Assembly: GCF_038595055.1 (NCBI RefSeq)
Contig: NZ_CP152002.1
Span: 1,284,501 to 1,348,500, forward strand
Direction: 5' to 3'
Source: Paenibacillus sp. FSL R7-0345
GTDB taxonomy: Bacteria; Bacillota; Bacilli; Paenibacillales; Paenibacillaceae
DNA: 64,000 bases
Shown here: positions 1-8,043 of the stretch, piece after piece
How positions within the stretch are numbered: the stretch's first letter is position 1
Layout: each line of letters begins with the position of its first letter
Program-made: the position numbers and the translations under genes
The notes under the pieces: model-generated
What the model was told of the DNA's origin: nothing
The model's input: only the letters and a program-made list of their open reading frames with translations
Database searches by the model: none

Positions 1-103
1 GGAACTATCCGATAAATTCAAAGAAATTCTCGGCATAGAAGAAATGTCCTACATCCGGCATGAACGGGTCGTAGAATCCGAAGAGTATGACGAACTATTC
101 TAA
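1..103 (+). CDS. C-terminal fragment of an unidentified protein
   Basis: An open frame enters from the left edge (first full codon at base 2) and stops with TAA at 101-103. Only the last 33 residues are visible; they are acidic and end in SEEYDELF. The fragment is too short for me to assign a family. It converges with, and overlaps by 9 bp, the end of the TatD-type gene on the other strand, which is common for compact gene pairs. The frame carries no internal stop, so it is probably real. Confidence 0.5.
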   Translation, partial: ELSDKFKEILGIEEMSYIRHERVVESEEYDELF

Positions 104-898
104 GCTTCCCGTACCCTTATGCAGCCGGTAAAACCGCTGCGTATTGGCGCTCAGCAGCGCTTCCGCCTCTGCAGGCGAATAACCGTGCAGCGCGCCCCAG
201 GCTGCAGCAACATCCCGGATCATGGCCGGGTGCGTAGGCCGTCCTGTGAAAGGACCCTCAAACGGCCAAGGGCCGTCCGTCTCCGCCATAACCAGCTCAG
301 GCGGATAACGTTTGGCCAGGACCTGAATCTCCGGTTCGTAGACGATATCCGGAGTGAAGGAGATATAGTAGCCGCGTTCAATCATCCTGGCGACGGCTTC
401 TTCCGGCCCCTTGAACCAGTGAAAGTGAGCATCCCGGATGCCGTGCTTGTCCAGCAGATCACAGGCGGTGAGCGCATCCTCATAGACGGCATGCAGCACC
501 ACGGGCTTACCTAGCCGCGCGGCCAGGCCAAGCAGGGTGTCCAGCAGCCGGATATATGGCTCCGTCTCAAAAGCTTCGCCGCGCTCAAGCGCTTCAGCCC
601 GGCTATAATAAGGCAGGCCGATTTCACCTACAGCGGCCATATCTGCGGCATGCTCTTCGATGAAGCGGAGCAGCGCCGCCAGCTCATCTTCATCCGGCAG
701 CGGCTGCTCGGGATGATAGCCGTAGGCCGGCTTAATCAGCTCTGGAGCCTTCCCGGCCAGCTCCAATGTACGGGCGCAGGAGCCCAGGTTCATCGAAACC
801 GCAACCAGGGATTCAACCCCTTGCCCGCGAAGTTCAGCCAGCATGTCCTCCAGCACATCCGGTTCATACTGCTCAAGATGTATATGCGCATCAATCAT
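95..898 (-). CDS. TatD-family metal-dependent hydrolase
   Basis: A 267-residue protein of the TatD/amidohydrolase superfamily, cytoplasmic metal-dependent hydrolases often acting as DNases. The metal-ligand pattern is present: D3-x-H5-x-H7 at the start, E92 in GEIG, H136 after a hydrophobic strand, H160 and D208 in AETDGPW. Length is typical for the family (about 255-270). The ATG at 898 overlaps the stop of the upstream stalk-domain gene by 8 bp, so the two are probably co-transcribed. The exact substrate cannot be told from sequence. It is more divergent than core TatD, so a lactonase-like or phosphotriesterase-like activity is possible. Confidence 0.85.
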   Translation of the reverse strand: MIDAHIHLEQYEPDVLEDMLAELRGQGVESLVAVSMNLGSCARTLELAGKAPELIKPAYGYHPEQPLPDEDELAALLRFIEEHAADMAAVGEIGLPYYSRAEALERGEAFETEPYIRLLDTLLGLAARLGKPVVLHAVYEDALTACDLLDKHGIRDAHFHWFKGPEEAVARMIERGYYISFTPDIVYEPEIQVLAKRYPPELVMAETDGPWPFEGPFTGRPTHPAMIRDVAAAWGALHGYSPAEAEALLSANTQRFYRLHKGTGSLE

Positions 899-2009
899 TG
901 GCGGCCTGCTTCTTCACCGTTGCCGGATATTCATCGAACGCCATAAAGGTGACAGATTCCGGCTCCAGCGCCGTACCTGACTTTGCCGTTTTATAGACAA
1001 GCTCCAGACTTCCGATGCTTTCCAGGAATCCCGTCGTCACGTTGACTTCGGCCGTCAGCCGGTTATTCTCCACTTTGTAGTAAGTAACTGTGCCGATACC
1101 TGCGCTTCCGCCGATGTTCGGATCATCTGCGCGGTCCGGCAGCCGCAGTTCCACCTGTGCAGGCAGTGTGCCGCCAAGCTTCAGCGAAACCAGCATATCC
1201 TTGCCGTTAGCGGTAATGCTGGAGGTAACAAGCTGTCCGGCTGCCTCCCAGGCCTCAGGTACATCCAATTCCTTCCATGTCTGCGGCTTGATAACGTGAA
1301 TCTCCTGCTCGACAATGCCTGTTCCAGTGCCCAGTGTCAGGATAACTACAGCTTCAGGCTGCCCGTCCTGATTGACATCCGCATAATACAGCTCCGGCGG
1401 ATGGCTTAAATCCCGGGCAGTCTCCCAGCCATACTGGTGCTTCTGGCCTTTTACCTCAAGCACAAAGCCTTTGTATCTGGTTTTGTCTTTAAGAGCGGCA
1501 TAAATTTTGACCTCCGGGTGATTCTCAGCAACCGCAAGTGCTTCTGACGGCTTACGCACAGTTGTACTTACACTGCCAGAGATAATGGATACTGTATTCT
1601 TGTCCTGATCAAACCGAAAGTCAGCGCCGGATACCAGATTGAGTGCTGAAGCAGGAATGTACATCCGCCCGTTCCGCAGAATAGCCTTGCCCTCAAGCGC
1701 AGTGGAACTGCCGTAATAGAGCACAAGCTGGCTGCCGGGTTTGATCATTGTGCTGCTGCTTTCGTCACCAATGGTTAAAAGCTTTTGCCGGTTGTCCCAC
1801 TGCAGTCTGGCAGGGTAGAACTCGGTGAGCACCCGGACCGGAATGTATACAATGCCTTGGTCAAGAAACGGGTGCAAAGGGGTGAGGGCGGATTCTCCGT
1901 CAACAATCAGTTTAAGCGGTGCAGCGGCATACGTTCTATCTATATCAAGAGCCGACGGGCATGCGGCAATCAACATTGCTGCAGCTACGCTGGCGATCCA
2001 TCTTTTCAT
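891..2009 (-). CDS. Secreted copper-amine-oxidase-type stalk domain protein
   Basis: Predicted exported protein of 372 residues. An N-terminal signal peptide (MKRW, then a hydrophobic Ala-rich stretch ending near YAAA) precedes a domain with the repeated pattern of bacterial stalk domains (copper amine oxidase N-terminal domain): VYIPVRVL...LQWD and MYIPASAL...FRFD, about residues 30-140. The C-terminal 230 residues resemble no domain I can name but contain an EF-like DVNQDGQPE segment. I chose the ATG at 2009 because GGAGGA lies 7 nt upstream; an earlier in-frame ATG at 2024 overlaps that ribosome binding site. Such domains are abundant in Paenibacillus cell-surface proteins. Translationally coupled to the TatD-type gene. 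Confidence 0.75.
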   Translation of the reverse strand: MKRWIASVAAAMLIAACPSALDIDRTYAAAPLKLIVDGESALTPLHPFLDQGIVYIPVRVLTEFYPARLQWDNRQKLLTIGDESSSTMIKPGSQLVLYYGSSTALEGKAILRNGRMYIPASALNLVSGADFRFDQDKNTVSIISGSVSTTVRKPSEALAVAENHPEVKIYAALKDKTRYKGFVLEVKGQKHQYGWETARDLSHPPELYYADVNQDGQPEAVVILTLGTGTGIVEQEIHVIKPQTWKELDVPEAWEAAGQLVTSSITANGKDMLVSLKLGGTLPAQVELRLPDRADDPNIGGSAGIGTVTYYKVENNRLTAEVNVTTGFLESIGSLELVYKTAKSGTALEPESVTFMAFDEYPATVKKQAAND

Positions 2010-2179
2010 AAGTAAATCCTCCATTTATATAAGCTTTGCGTTAATCTAGCAGAAGTCGCTCCTATTAGTATAAAGCAAATTGAACGCGTGAAGGTCACTT
2101 TCTGTTAACATTGATAAGACAAGCTTGTTACGCTTTGATGGCGGCATCCTGAGATGGAACATATGCTCGGGAAAATAGT

Positions 2180-2233
2180 AAAAAAATGCCCCGCAGATGG
2201 ACGATAGAGCGTTGTCCTTATCTGCGGGGCATT
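2180..2233 (-). terminator. Intrinsic terminator of doxX-like gene
   Basis: A 14-bp perfect stem pairs 2185-2198 with 2220-2233 around a 21-nt loop; on the minus strand it is followed by a run of T (complement of the A run at 2180-2186). It sits directly after the stop of the minus-strand DoxX gene. Confidence 0.85.
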
Positions 2234-2253
2234 GCAGCTTGCAGGGTATTCCA

Positions 2254-2790
2254 TTATACTGAACGCTTCATTCCGGGAGCAGCGGCTGCAGGCCGGAAAG
2301 CGGCGGAGTTGTCTTTTTTGTGGAACAGGCTGCGCAGGTAACCCAGTACCCAGCGGTCAAGACCGATTGCACCGGCATTTGCGGCCGACACGATAATGAT
2401 GACTTCCATCAGCAGCAGCTGAACATTCGTGCTTACAGTGCCCGAGAGCAGGTAGGCAGCATTCATAACCAGCCCCATCAGGGCAGCAAAGGTAGTGAAG
2501 GTACCCAGGATCAGTCCAAGACCAACCAGGAATTCACCGGCAGGAATCAGCAGATTGAAAAAGCTTACGTTCGGCAGAGCAGCATGCTGGAGGAAGCTTC
2601 CCCACCAGGCTTGTACAGTAGCGCCTTCCCCGGCGCTTTTGGCAATTGCACCACCCAGGAAGCCTGAAGCATCGAAGCCCCCGGTCAGCTTATGCCAGCC
2701 GGCCTCAATCCATTGATAACCTACATATATACGGAGCACAGTCAGCAGCATCATAGCGATTTTATTAGTACGGAACCAGTTGTTAAACAT
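2254..2790 (-). CDS. DoxX-family membrane protein
   Basis: A 178-residue integral membrane protein of the DoxX family with about four hydrophobic segments; the YVGYQWIEAGWHKLTGG motif near residue 25 is typical. DoxX-like proteins are linked to quinone/thiol redox and oxidative stress but their reaction is uncertain. The start is set to ATG 2790 because AAGGAG lies 8 nt upstream; a GTG at 2799 overlaps that site. The upstream region carries two GTGA-N6-TCAC boxes (2871-2884 and 2891-2906), so a CRP/FNR-type regulator probably controls it. Divergent from a MarR gene and followed by a strong terminator, so it is monocistronic. Confidence 0.85.
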   Translation of the reverse strand: MFNNWFRTNKIAMMLLTVLRIYVGYQWIEAGWHKLTGGFDASGFLGGAIAKSAGEGATVQAWWGSFLQHAALPNVSFFNLLIPAGEFLVGLGLILGTFTTFAALMGLVMNAAYLLSGTVSTNVQLLLMEVIIIVSAANAGAIGLDRWVLGYLRSLFHKKDNSAAFRPAAAAPGMKRSV

Positions 2791-2863
2791 GAGATCCACT
2801 CCTTAAAAGTATAGTATGGTTGTTTTCTCTTTGTAGTATCGGATGATCATCTTCGATAGCTTT

Positions 2864-2906
2864 ATAATAAGTGATTTTTTTCACATGAGGTGTGATATAA
2901 ATCACA
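2864..2906 (-). promoter_or_regulatory. CRP/FNR-type boxes and -10 of doxX-like gene
   Basis: TGTGATATAAATCACA at 2891-2906 is a perfect TGTGA-N6-TCACA palindrome, the consensus of CRP/FNR-family sites. A second copy (GTGA-N6-TCAC) lies at 2871-2884, with centres 21 bp apart. On the minus strand TATTAT (2864-2869) can serve as -10; the start point would then be near 2857, putting the perfect box at about -41.5, the class II activator position. No -35 hexamer is visible at the right distance, as expected for an activated promoter. The regulator is not in the window. Confidence 0.55.
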
Positions 2907-3009
2907 ATTATCGAATTAATTTTTATATCAAACTAAAATTTGAATATTTTGAAAACAAACCATAAAAGGACTTGCGCAGAATACGCTTTTACCCTGTGAC
3001 GGTCCGGGC

Positions 3010-3038
3010 TTGACACAAAATTTGGTTAAAATTAACAT
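3010..3038 (+). promoter_or_regulatory. Promoter of marR gene (possibly leaderless)
   Basis: TTGACA at 3010-3015 and TAACAT at 3033-3038 are separated by 17 bp. The gene's ATG is at 3045, only 7 nt after the -10 hexamer, and no Shine-Dalgarno is seen, so transcription may start at or near the start codon. Confidence 0.5.
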
Positions 3039-3044
3039 GGGACT

Positions 3045-3461
3045 ATGGATGAGAATAAAATATTGGCGGTCATTGGCCGCATTCACCGGAGTGGCAACAG
3101 ATTTATTGAACGGGAGCTTAAAAAGCATAATATTCACGGTATTGCCCCTTCTCATGGAGACATTCTGTATCAGCTGTTCATCCGGGAAAATATTACGATG
3201 AATCAGCTGTCCGCCTCGATTGATAAGGATAAGTCCACGATCACAGCGCTGGTGGATAAACTGGTACGGCTGGAATATGTGAAGCGGGAGCAGGATGAGA
3301 CGGACGGGAGGATCTTCCGGTTGTCCCTCACGAGTAAGGGAAGGGAGCTGCAGCCGGTCTTTGAGGAGGTATCGGCAGCGATGCTGGCGGCAGTGTATGA
3401 AGGCTTTACACCGGAGGAGAAGGGGCAGTTGCTCGGTTTGCTGGAGCGGATCAAGCTGTAA
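3045..3461 (+). CDS. MarR-family transcriptional regulator
   Basis: A 138-residue winged-helix regulator of the MarR family. The DNA-recognition part reads ITMNQLSASIDKDKSTITALVDKLVRLEYVKRE (about residues 50-83), followed by the wing with DETDGRIFRLSLT and a C-terminal dimerisation helix. There is no clear ribosome binding site before ATG 3045, and an in-frame stop lies just upstream, so this is the only full-length start. Its target is unknown; the divergent doxX-like gene is a candidate. A hairpin terminator lies 60 bp downstream. Confidence 0.85.
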   Translation: MDENKILAVIGRIHRSGNRFIERELKKHNIHGIAPSHGDILYQLFIRENITMNQLSASIDKDKSTITALVDKLVRLEYVKREQDETDGRIFRLSLTSKGRELQPVFEEVSAAMLAAVYEGFTPEEKGQLLGLLERIKL

Positions 3462-3487
3462 ACCAGACTGAGCAGAGCAGACTACAC

Positions 3488-3572
3488 TTGACATCATAAT
3501 CAAAGCAAGGTATTTAATATGGGAAAAGGCCTCCGGTACATAGCCGGCAGGCCTTTTCCTTTTGGATTTTTA
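3488..3572 (+). terminator. Promoter-like element followed directly by a terminator hairpin
   Basis: Stem 3522-3536/3544-3559 with a T-rich tail ends the marR transcript; it could work on both strands. Immediately before it lie TTGACA (3488-3493), a 17-bp spacer and TATTTA (3511-3516), so a transcript starting there would consist of little more than the hairpin. Confidence 0.65.
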
Positions 3573-3689
3573 TAAATACAAACGCATCTGAGTCCATACG
3601 GTATTTTGAATTTATATGCAGTGATGCACTGAGCTTACCATCCTATATTTTGACATAACCCTCTAAAATATGAACGGGAGGTCGTGCAG

Positions 3690-3854
3690 ATGGAGAAGCT
3701 CAAAGTCCTGCGCAAGCAGATTGAGTTAGAACGGGCCAGACTTAATCAGATGGAGCAAACCCACGGACTGCTACACCCCAGGGTGATCAGACAGTCGATG
3801 AAGCTGGATGAGTTGATTAATACATATACAAGACTGGATTCAGGTAATAAATAA
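3690..3854 (+). CDS. Spo0E-like aspartyl-phosphate phosphatase
   Basis: A 54-residue protein fitting the Spo0E family, small helical-hairpin phosphatases that remove phosphate from Spo0A~P and so delay sporulation. The diagnostic features are an N-terminal helix with IELERARLNQ and, after a short turn, the S-x-x-LD-x-LI-x-x-Y motif (SMKLDELINTY, residues 36-46). Length matches the family (50-85 residues). GGGAGG lies 8 nt before the ATG. The gene stands alone, convergent with the TetR gene downstream. Family assignment is by motif; which phosphorylated regulator it acts on is inferred. Confidence 0.85.
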   Translation: MEKLKVLRKQIELERARLNQMEQTHGLLHPRVIRQSMKLDELINTYTRLDSGNK

Positions 3855-3893
3855 AAGTGATCCGTTCAGTCCGGATGACCGCCGCTAATGCAG

Positions 3894-4469
3894 CTACTGT
3901 CTAATTCCCTCGAAGGCAGAAGCTGTAATTGTTGTAACATAAGCTTCATCAAGAACATCCCCGGTAATCAGCAGCCTGTAAAAAATTGGGCCATACAGCA
4001 GATCAATACAGCAGCCGATATCCAGATCAGGCTTCAGCTCCCCCCGAGTAACCCCCCGTTCCAGCAGCTGGCGGGCTTCCTGCCGCCGGGGAGCGAAAAA
4101 CCGTGTCCGGTAAGCTTCGGCCAGCCCGGTATCAGCTTGCCCCGCACCGATCAGCCCGGTAATGACCTTGCCCTCCCGGCTGCACAAAAAAACCGCCAGA
4201 TTTGTTGCATGTCTGATAATATCTTCCCTTACAGAACCCGTATCCGGCACAGGTAACCGTGCCGTAGCTGCAGAGAGGTAGCCGTCCATGACTACTGCTG
4301 CTTTGTTAGGCCACCATTTATAGATGGTGGCCTTGCTTACTTTGGCCCGTTCGGCGATTTTATCGACCGTCACCGCTTCAAAGCCCGTTTCCAGCAGCAG
4401 CTCATAGGATGCAGCCAGAATGGCAGCCTCTGCTTCGTTATTGCGCGGGCGTCCCCTTTTTTTATCCAT
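3894..4469 (-). CDS. TetR-family repressor of the adjacent MFS transporter
   Basis: A 191-residue TetR/AcrR-type repressor. The HTH runs from about residue 8 to 55 (AAILAASYELLLETGFEAVTVDKIAERAKVSKATIYKWWPNK split over two helices); the C-terminal part (YRTRFFAPRRQEARQLLERGV) resembles the TetR_C_11-type ligand domain. AGGAGG is 8 nt before ATG 4469; an earlier ATG at 4475 is too close to it. The gene is divergent from an MFS exporter, and copies of AACGT(A/T)CAGT lie before both genes, so autoregulation and control of the exporter are likely. Confidence 0.88.
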   Translation of the reverse strand: MDKKRGRPRNNEAEAAILAASYELLLETGFEAVTVDKIAERAKVSKATIYKWWPNKAAVVMDGYLSAATARLPVPDTGSVREDIIRHATNLAVFLCSREGKVITGLIGAGQADTGLAEAYRTRFFAPRRQEARQLLERGVTRGELKPDLDIGCCIDLLYGPIFYRLLITGDVLDEAYVTTITASAFEGIRQ

Positions 4470-4524
4470 TATCATGTCCTCCTGGTTCACAACATCTCAA
4501 AGGCAGTATTACTTCCTAAATCTA

Positions 4525-4682
4525 AACTGTACGTTCATTATACAAAACATCGGGAGAAAATAGCTAATCCTTAACGGGAGCAGCAGGCTTTTTTGAACCG
4601 GAAAACTTTTTTGGTCTGCCTATTTACAAAACTAAACGTTCAGTATAATATAAAGCCATAATTAATAAACTAAACGTACAGT
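4525..4682. promoter_or_regulatory. Three TetR operator-like repeats in the divergent promoter
   Basis: The motif AACGTWCAGT occurs at 4635-4644 and 4673-4682 in direct orientation, each preceded by ACTA, and in reverse orientation at 4525-4535 (AACTGTACGTT) before the tetR-type gene. TATAAT at 4644-4649 overlaps the first copy, so bound repressor would block the exporter promoter. Confidence 0.65.
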
Positions 4683-4708
4683 ATTTAAAAAAGAAAGGTG
4701 GAGTTAAT

Positions 4709-5935
4709 ATGAATCAGTTAAGTCAAATCAACGGGGTGACCGGGGGAAGCAAGGCTGCGAAGAGCGCAGCAATGCCCGGCTGGATTACCTTTTTGCTGGC
4801 AGCTTCCTGCGGACTTATTGTTGCCAATCTGTATTATGCCCAGACGCTGGTCGGACCGATTGCTGCAGCAACGCACCTGTCATCCGGAGCAGCGGGGCTA
4901 ATTGTCACCCTGACACAGATCGGATATGTGATCGGACTGTTGTTCGTGGTTCCGCTCAGCGATCTTATTGAAAACCGCCGCCTGACTGTAATCTCGCTCC
5001 TTGTTGTCGTCGCTGCGCTGGTTGCAGCCACATTTGCTCCGAATGCAGCGTTATTCCTGGGCGCTTCTCTGTTCATCGGCCTTGGTTCTGTAGCAGCCCA
5101 GATTCTGGTACCTTACGCTTCATTTCTTGCTGCTGAAGAACACCGCGGCCGGGTAGTAGGCAATGTAATGAGCGGGCTGCTGCTGGGAATTATGTTCGCC
5201 CGTCCGCTGGCCAGCTTCGTCTCCGGGCTGTGGGGCTGGCATGCCATCTATGCCATTTCTGCTGTTATCATTGCCTTGCTTACTTTACTGCTGTCCAGAG
5301 TGCTGCCCAAGCGTCAGCCTGTGCCTACGATCAACTATGGCGGTCTGATCCGCTCACTGGGAACACTTTTGATCAATACACCGGTACTGCGCCGCCGCGC
5401 GCTTTATCAGGCCAGCCTGTTCGGAACGTTCAGCCTGTTCTGGACGACTGTTTCCCTGCGGCTGGCAGATACTTATCATCTGTCCCAGCAGGGGATTGCC
5501 CTGTTTGCCCTGGCAGGTGTTGCCGGAGCAGTCGCTTCCCCGATTGCCGGAAGACTGGCTGACAAGGGCTGGACCCGTCCGCTGACCGGACTCGCTTTTC
5601 TGCTGGCGGCGGGCGCCTTTCTGATCGCTTACTTATTCCAGGGAAATTCCGCAGTAACGCTGGGCCTGCTCGTTGCCGCAGCCATCCTGCTCGATATGGG
5701 GGTTTCCGGAAATCTGGTGCTCGGCCAGCGGGCGATTTATTCCCTGGGCAATGAAGCCAGAGGACGTTTGAACGGTCTGTTCATGGCGATCTTTTTCATC
5801 GGCGGAGCTATCGGCTCGTCACTGGGCGGCTGGGCCTACGCTTACGGCGGCTGGGGGCTGACTTCATTGATTGGCATCACTGTTCCAGCGCTGGCTTTCG
5901 TGTATTATCTGACTGAGAAGAAGCAGCAGGCTTAA
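4709..5935 (+). CDS. MFS transporter (DHA1-type efflux)
   Basis: A 408-residue major facilitator protein with about 12 membrane segments. It shows the N-half features of the YfhI/AraJ-like group: [14 protein letters not shown] in helix 1 and [14 protein letters not shown] in loop 2-3. GGTGGAG lies before the ATG. Located divergently from a TetR-type repressor with shared operator repeats, which points to export of a toxic compound that is also the inducer. Substrate unknown. A terminator follows. Confidence 0.85.
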   Translation: MNQLSQINGVTGGSKAAKSAAMPGWITFLLAASCGLIVANLYYAQTLVGPIAAATHLSSGAAGLIVTLTQIGYVIGLLFVVPLSDLIENRRLTVISLLVVVAALVAATFAPNAALFLGASLFIGLGSVAAQILVPYASFLAAEEHRGRVVGNVMSGLLLGIMFARPLASFVSGLWGWHAIYAISAVIIALLTLLLSRVLPKRQPVPTINYGGLIRSLGTLLINTPVLRRRALYQASLFGTFSLFWTTVSLRLADTYHLSQQGIALFALAGVAGAVASPIAGRLADKGWTRPLTGLAFLLAAGAFLIAYLFQGNSAVTLGLLVAAAILLDMGVSGNLVLGQRAIYSLGNEARGRLNGLFMAIFFIGGAIGSSLGGWAYAYGGWGLTSLIGITVPALAFVYYLTEKKQQA

Positions 5936-5961
5936 CCGCCTCCGGACACTTATAACGTTAA

Positions 5962-6007
5962 GAAGACCGCTCTCTTGGCTGAACTTCGGCCTGGGCGGTC
6001 TTTTTTT
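5962..6007 (+). terminator. Intrinsic terminator after MFS gene
   Basis: AAGACCGC (5963-5970) pairs with GCGGTCTT (5995-6002) and is followed by a run of seven T. Confidence 0.8.
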
Positions 6008-6090
6008 GTAATGAAAACCAGCTGCCGGCGTATTAGCTGAGGTAAATCACTTGGCCCGGTGAATTTGCGTAAGAAGGGAGAGCTTGAGAG

Positions 6091-6681
6091 ATGCAAGAGC
6101 GCGCATTGCTGCAATCGTTTTGGCACAGGAGAGTGAAGGAAGAGGAGTCGGCAGGCACAACCGCCAGCGCGGATACGGACAGGCTGTTCACTGAGATTTT
6201 TGAAAAATACTATTCGAGAATATTCAACTATACCGCGTACCGCGTCAGCTGCCGTTATACGGCCGAGGATCTGACCAGCCAGGTTTTTGAAAAAACATGG
6301 TTCAGGCTGCACAGCTACTCCCCGGAAAAAGCGCCCTTTGAGGTGTGGCTGTTCGCCATCGCCAGAAATGTCGTGAACGATCATTACCGCAGCCGGAAGA
6401 GAAATCTGTTTTTTTCGCTGGAGGCGGTCCGGGAGCTGGTATCTGGCAAAAAAACACCGGACGAGCAGCTGCTGGAAGGGGAGCGCAACAACCGGTTGAG
6501 CACGGCACTGGATACTCTGACAACCAAGGAGCGGAATATTGTGGCGCTGAAATTCGGTGCGGATCTGAAAAATAAGGAGATTGCCGGCCTCACCGGCATG
6601 TCCGAGAGCAACGTCGGCGTGATCCTGTACCGGAGCATGAAAAAGCTGAAAGCTGACATAGGGAGCGTGGAGCAGCTGTGA
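6091..6681 (+). CDS. ECF-type RNA polymerase sigma factor
   Basis: A 196-residue sigma-70 family protein of ECF layout: region 2 (LFTEIFEKYYSRIFNYTAYRV ... AEDLTSQVFEKTW, about 32-70, with WLFAIARNVVNDHYR) and region 4 (LTTKERNIVALKFGADLKNKEIAGLTGMSESNVGVILYRSMKKLK, about 142-186, split by the HTH turn). It directs RNA polymerase to a small regulon. The stop overlaps the GTG start of the anti-sigma gene by 4 bp (GTGA), so the pair is translationally coupled. Signal and targets are not visible. Confidence 0.88.
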   Translation: MQERALLQSFWHRRVKEEESAGTTASADTDRLFTEIFEKYYSRIFNYTAYRVSCRYTAEDLTSQVFEKTWFRLHSYSPEKAPFEVWLFAIARNVVNDHYRSRKRNLFFSLEAVRELVSGKKTPDEQLLEGERNNRLSTALDTLTTKERNIVALKFGADLKNKEIAGLTGMSESNVGVILYRSMKKLKADIGSVEQL

Positions 6682-7634
6682 AAAAAGACTATATGCAGGA
6701 GTTTGCAAAAGCTGTTGATGACGGTGTGCATCTGAACAATACTGCAGACTGGAGCGGACCGCAGGAATCACTTGAGCTGCTTGAGCTGGGCCGGGCACTG
6801 GCCGGAGCGGATTACAGCAAGGCTCATAAGGCGGCAGTGCTTGCCAATGTACAGAGCCGTACCCAACTTAAACAGGAGGCACAACAAATGAAAATAAAAA
6901 CACAGTGGAAACGCCCGGCTATGGTCATGGCATCCCTGCTGGTAGCCGGTGCGCTGAGCATCAGCTTCGTCAAGCCGTCCTTTGCCCAGGAGCTAATGGG
7001 GAGAGTACTGCAGAGCATTAACCTCGGTAACATTATTGCCCATGAGATGGATGCCGCACAGCTTCCCGATTTTCCAAAGGAATGGGAGGGCAAGCTGTTC
7101 GACAAGGACGGGAATGTAATCACTTCCGATTCACAAAAGGTTGATGAAATTTATAACGCTGCCGGAGAGCAGATCGTTAATTTTGACGGGGATAAGCTGA
7201 TTACCAAAAGTGAACAGGAGCAGCGTGATAAGGAAGCGGCAGAGCGTATAGTGGCCGTGAAGAGCCGGGCGGAGCTGGACCAATACGCGATGTTCAAGGT
7301 TAAGCTGCCGGAGTATCTGCCGGAGGGCTTTGCTTTTGACCGGGGGGAATTCTACAAGTCGGAGGAAGGCGTTAACGGCAAGTATCTCGATCTGTTCTTT
7401 AGCAGTGAGCATGAAGGGCAGGACCTCAAAATGCATTTCCGTTATTCCGACAAGGAAACGGCCTACGAAATGTCTTTCGACGGTAAAGTGGAACCGTTAA
7501 AGATTAATGGTGTTGACGCCGTAATGATGGATGACCGGAATCTGGACTGGGAAGCCGACGGCGTGTTGTACAATATTGTATCCCACGGTTTGGACCGGGA
7601 AGAGGTGCTGAAGATCGCCGAATCGCTCCGTTAA
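6678..7634 (+). CDS. Membrane-anchored anti-sigma factor with DUF4367 domain
   Basis: A 318-residue single-pass protein. Residues 1-75 are cytoplasmic and would hold the sigma factor; a membrane segment follows about KRPAMVMASLLVAGALSISF (78-97); the exterior part contains a segment with EAP-rich linker and a C-terminal DUF4367-like domain (FKVKLPEYLPEGFAF to the end, about 210-318). It starts with GTG at 6678 inside the end of the sigma gene. This arrangement is standard for ECF sigma and cognate anti-sigma. Release could be by proteolysis or ligand binding; unknown here. Confidence 0.8.
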   Translation: MKKDYMQEFAKAVDDGVHLNNTADWSGPQESLELLELGRALAGADYSKAHKAAVLANVQSRTQLKQEAQQMKIKTQWKRPAMVMASLLVAGALSISFVKPSFAQELMGRVLQSINLGNIIAHEMDAAQLPDFPKEWEGKLFDKDGNVITSDSQKVDEIYNAAGEQIVNFDGDKLITKSEQEQRDKEAAERIVAVKSRAELDQYAMFKVKLPEYLPEGFAFDRGEFYKSEEGVNGKYLDLFFSSEHEGQDLKMHFRYSDKETAYEMSFDGKVEPLKINGVDAVMMDDRNLDWEADGVLYNIVSHGLDREEVLKIAESLR

Positions 7635-7665
7635 CCGGAGGCTGTACGGTATCGGCTGGAAATAT

Positions 7666-7696
7666 AAAAGAGGAGCCCGCCCTGGTGCGGGCTCTT
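7666..7696. terminator. Bidirectional terminator between convergent genes
   Basis: AGCCCGC (7674-7680) pairs with GCGGGCT (7687-7693), with T-rich tracts on both strands; it separates the anti-sigma gene from the minus-strand membrane-protein gene. Confidence 0.75.
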
Positions 7697-7722
7697 TCTG
7701 CTGCCTTGGGGCAGGCCAGACA

Positions 7723-8043
7723 TCAGGATTTAATATAGTGCAGGCAGCGCCGGAGGAAACGTCTGGTATATACAAAGGAAGCATACAGCAGCAGAGCCAG
7801 TACGAGTCCTAACGGAAAACTGAGGATACGCGGCAGATCATACCCGGGATAAAGGGTGAGTGAGACGCCCTTCCAGCCGAATAATCCTAGAAAAGCTGCT
7901 ATTACGGATAGGATTGAACAAACTGCGCTGCCGGCTGTCCACACACCCAGAATTGGAAGCATAAACAGGCTGACAAAGATTTTGCCGGCAAGGGATGCAG
8001 CATTTTTGCGGAAAGCAGTAGCGTTATTCATTCCGTTATTCAT
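7723..8043 (-). CDS. Small membrane protein coupled to bactofilin-like gene
   Basis: A 106-residue protein with two long hydrophobic segments (about SLFMLPILGVWTAGSAVC and LSFPLGLVLALLLYASF) and a basic C-terminus (RRFLRRC). I do not recognise the family. ATG 8043 overlaps the stop of the bactofilin-like gene (ATGA), and AGGAGG lies 9 nt upstream, so the two are translationally coupled. A membrane partner or anchor for the polymer-forming protein is the natural inference. Confidence 0.7.
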   Translation of the reverse strand: MNNGMNNATAFRKNAASLAGKIFVSLFMLPILGVWTAGSAVCSILSVIAAFLGLFGWKGVSLTLYPGYDLPRILSFPLGLVLALLLYASFVYTRRFLRRCLHYIKS

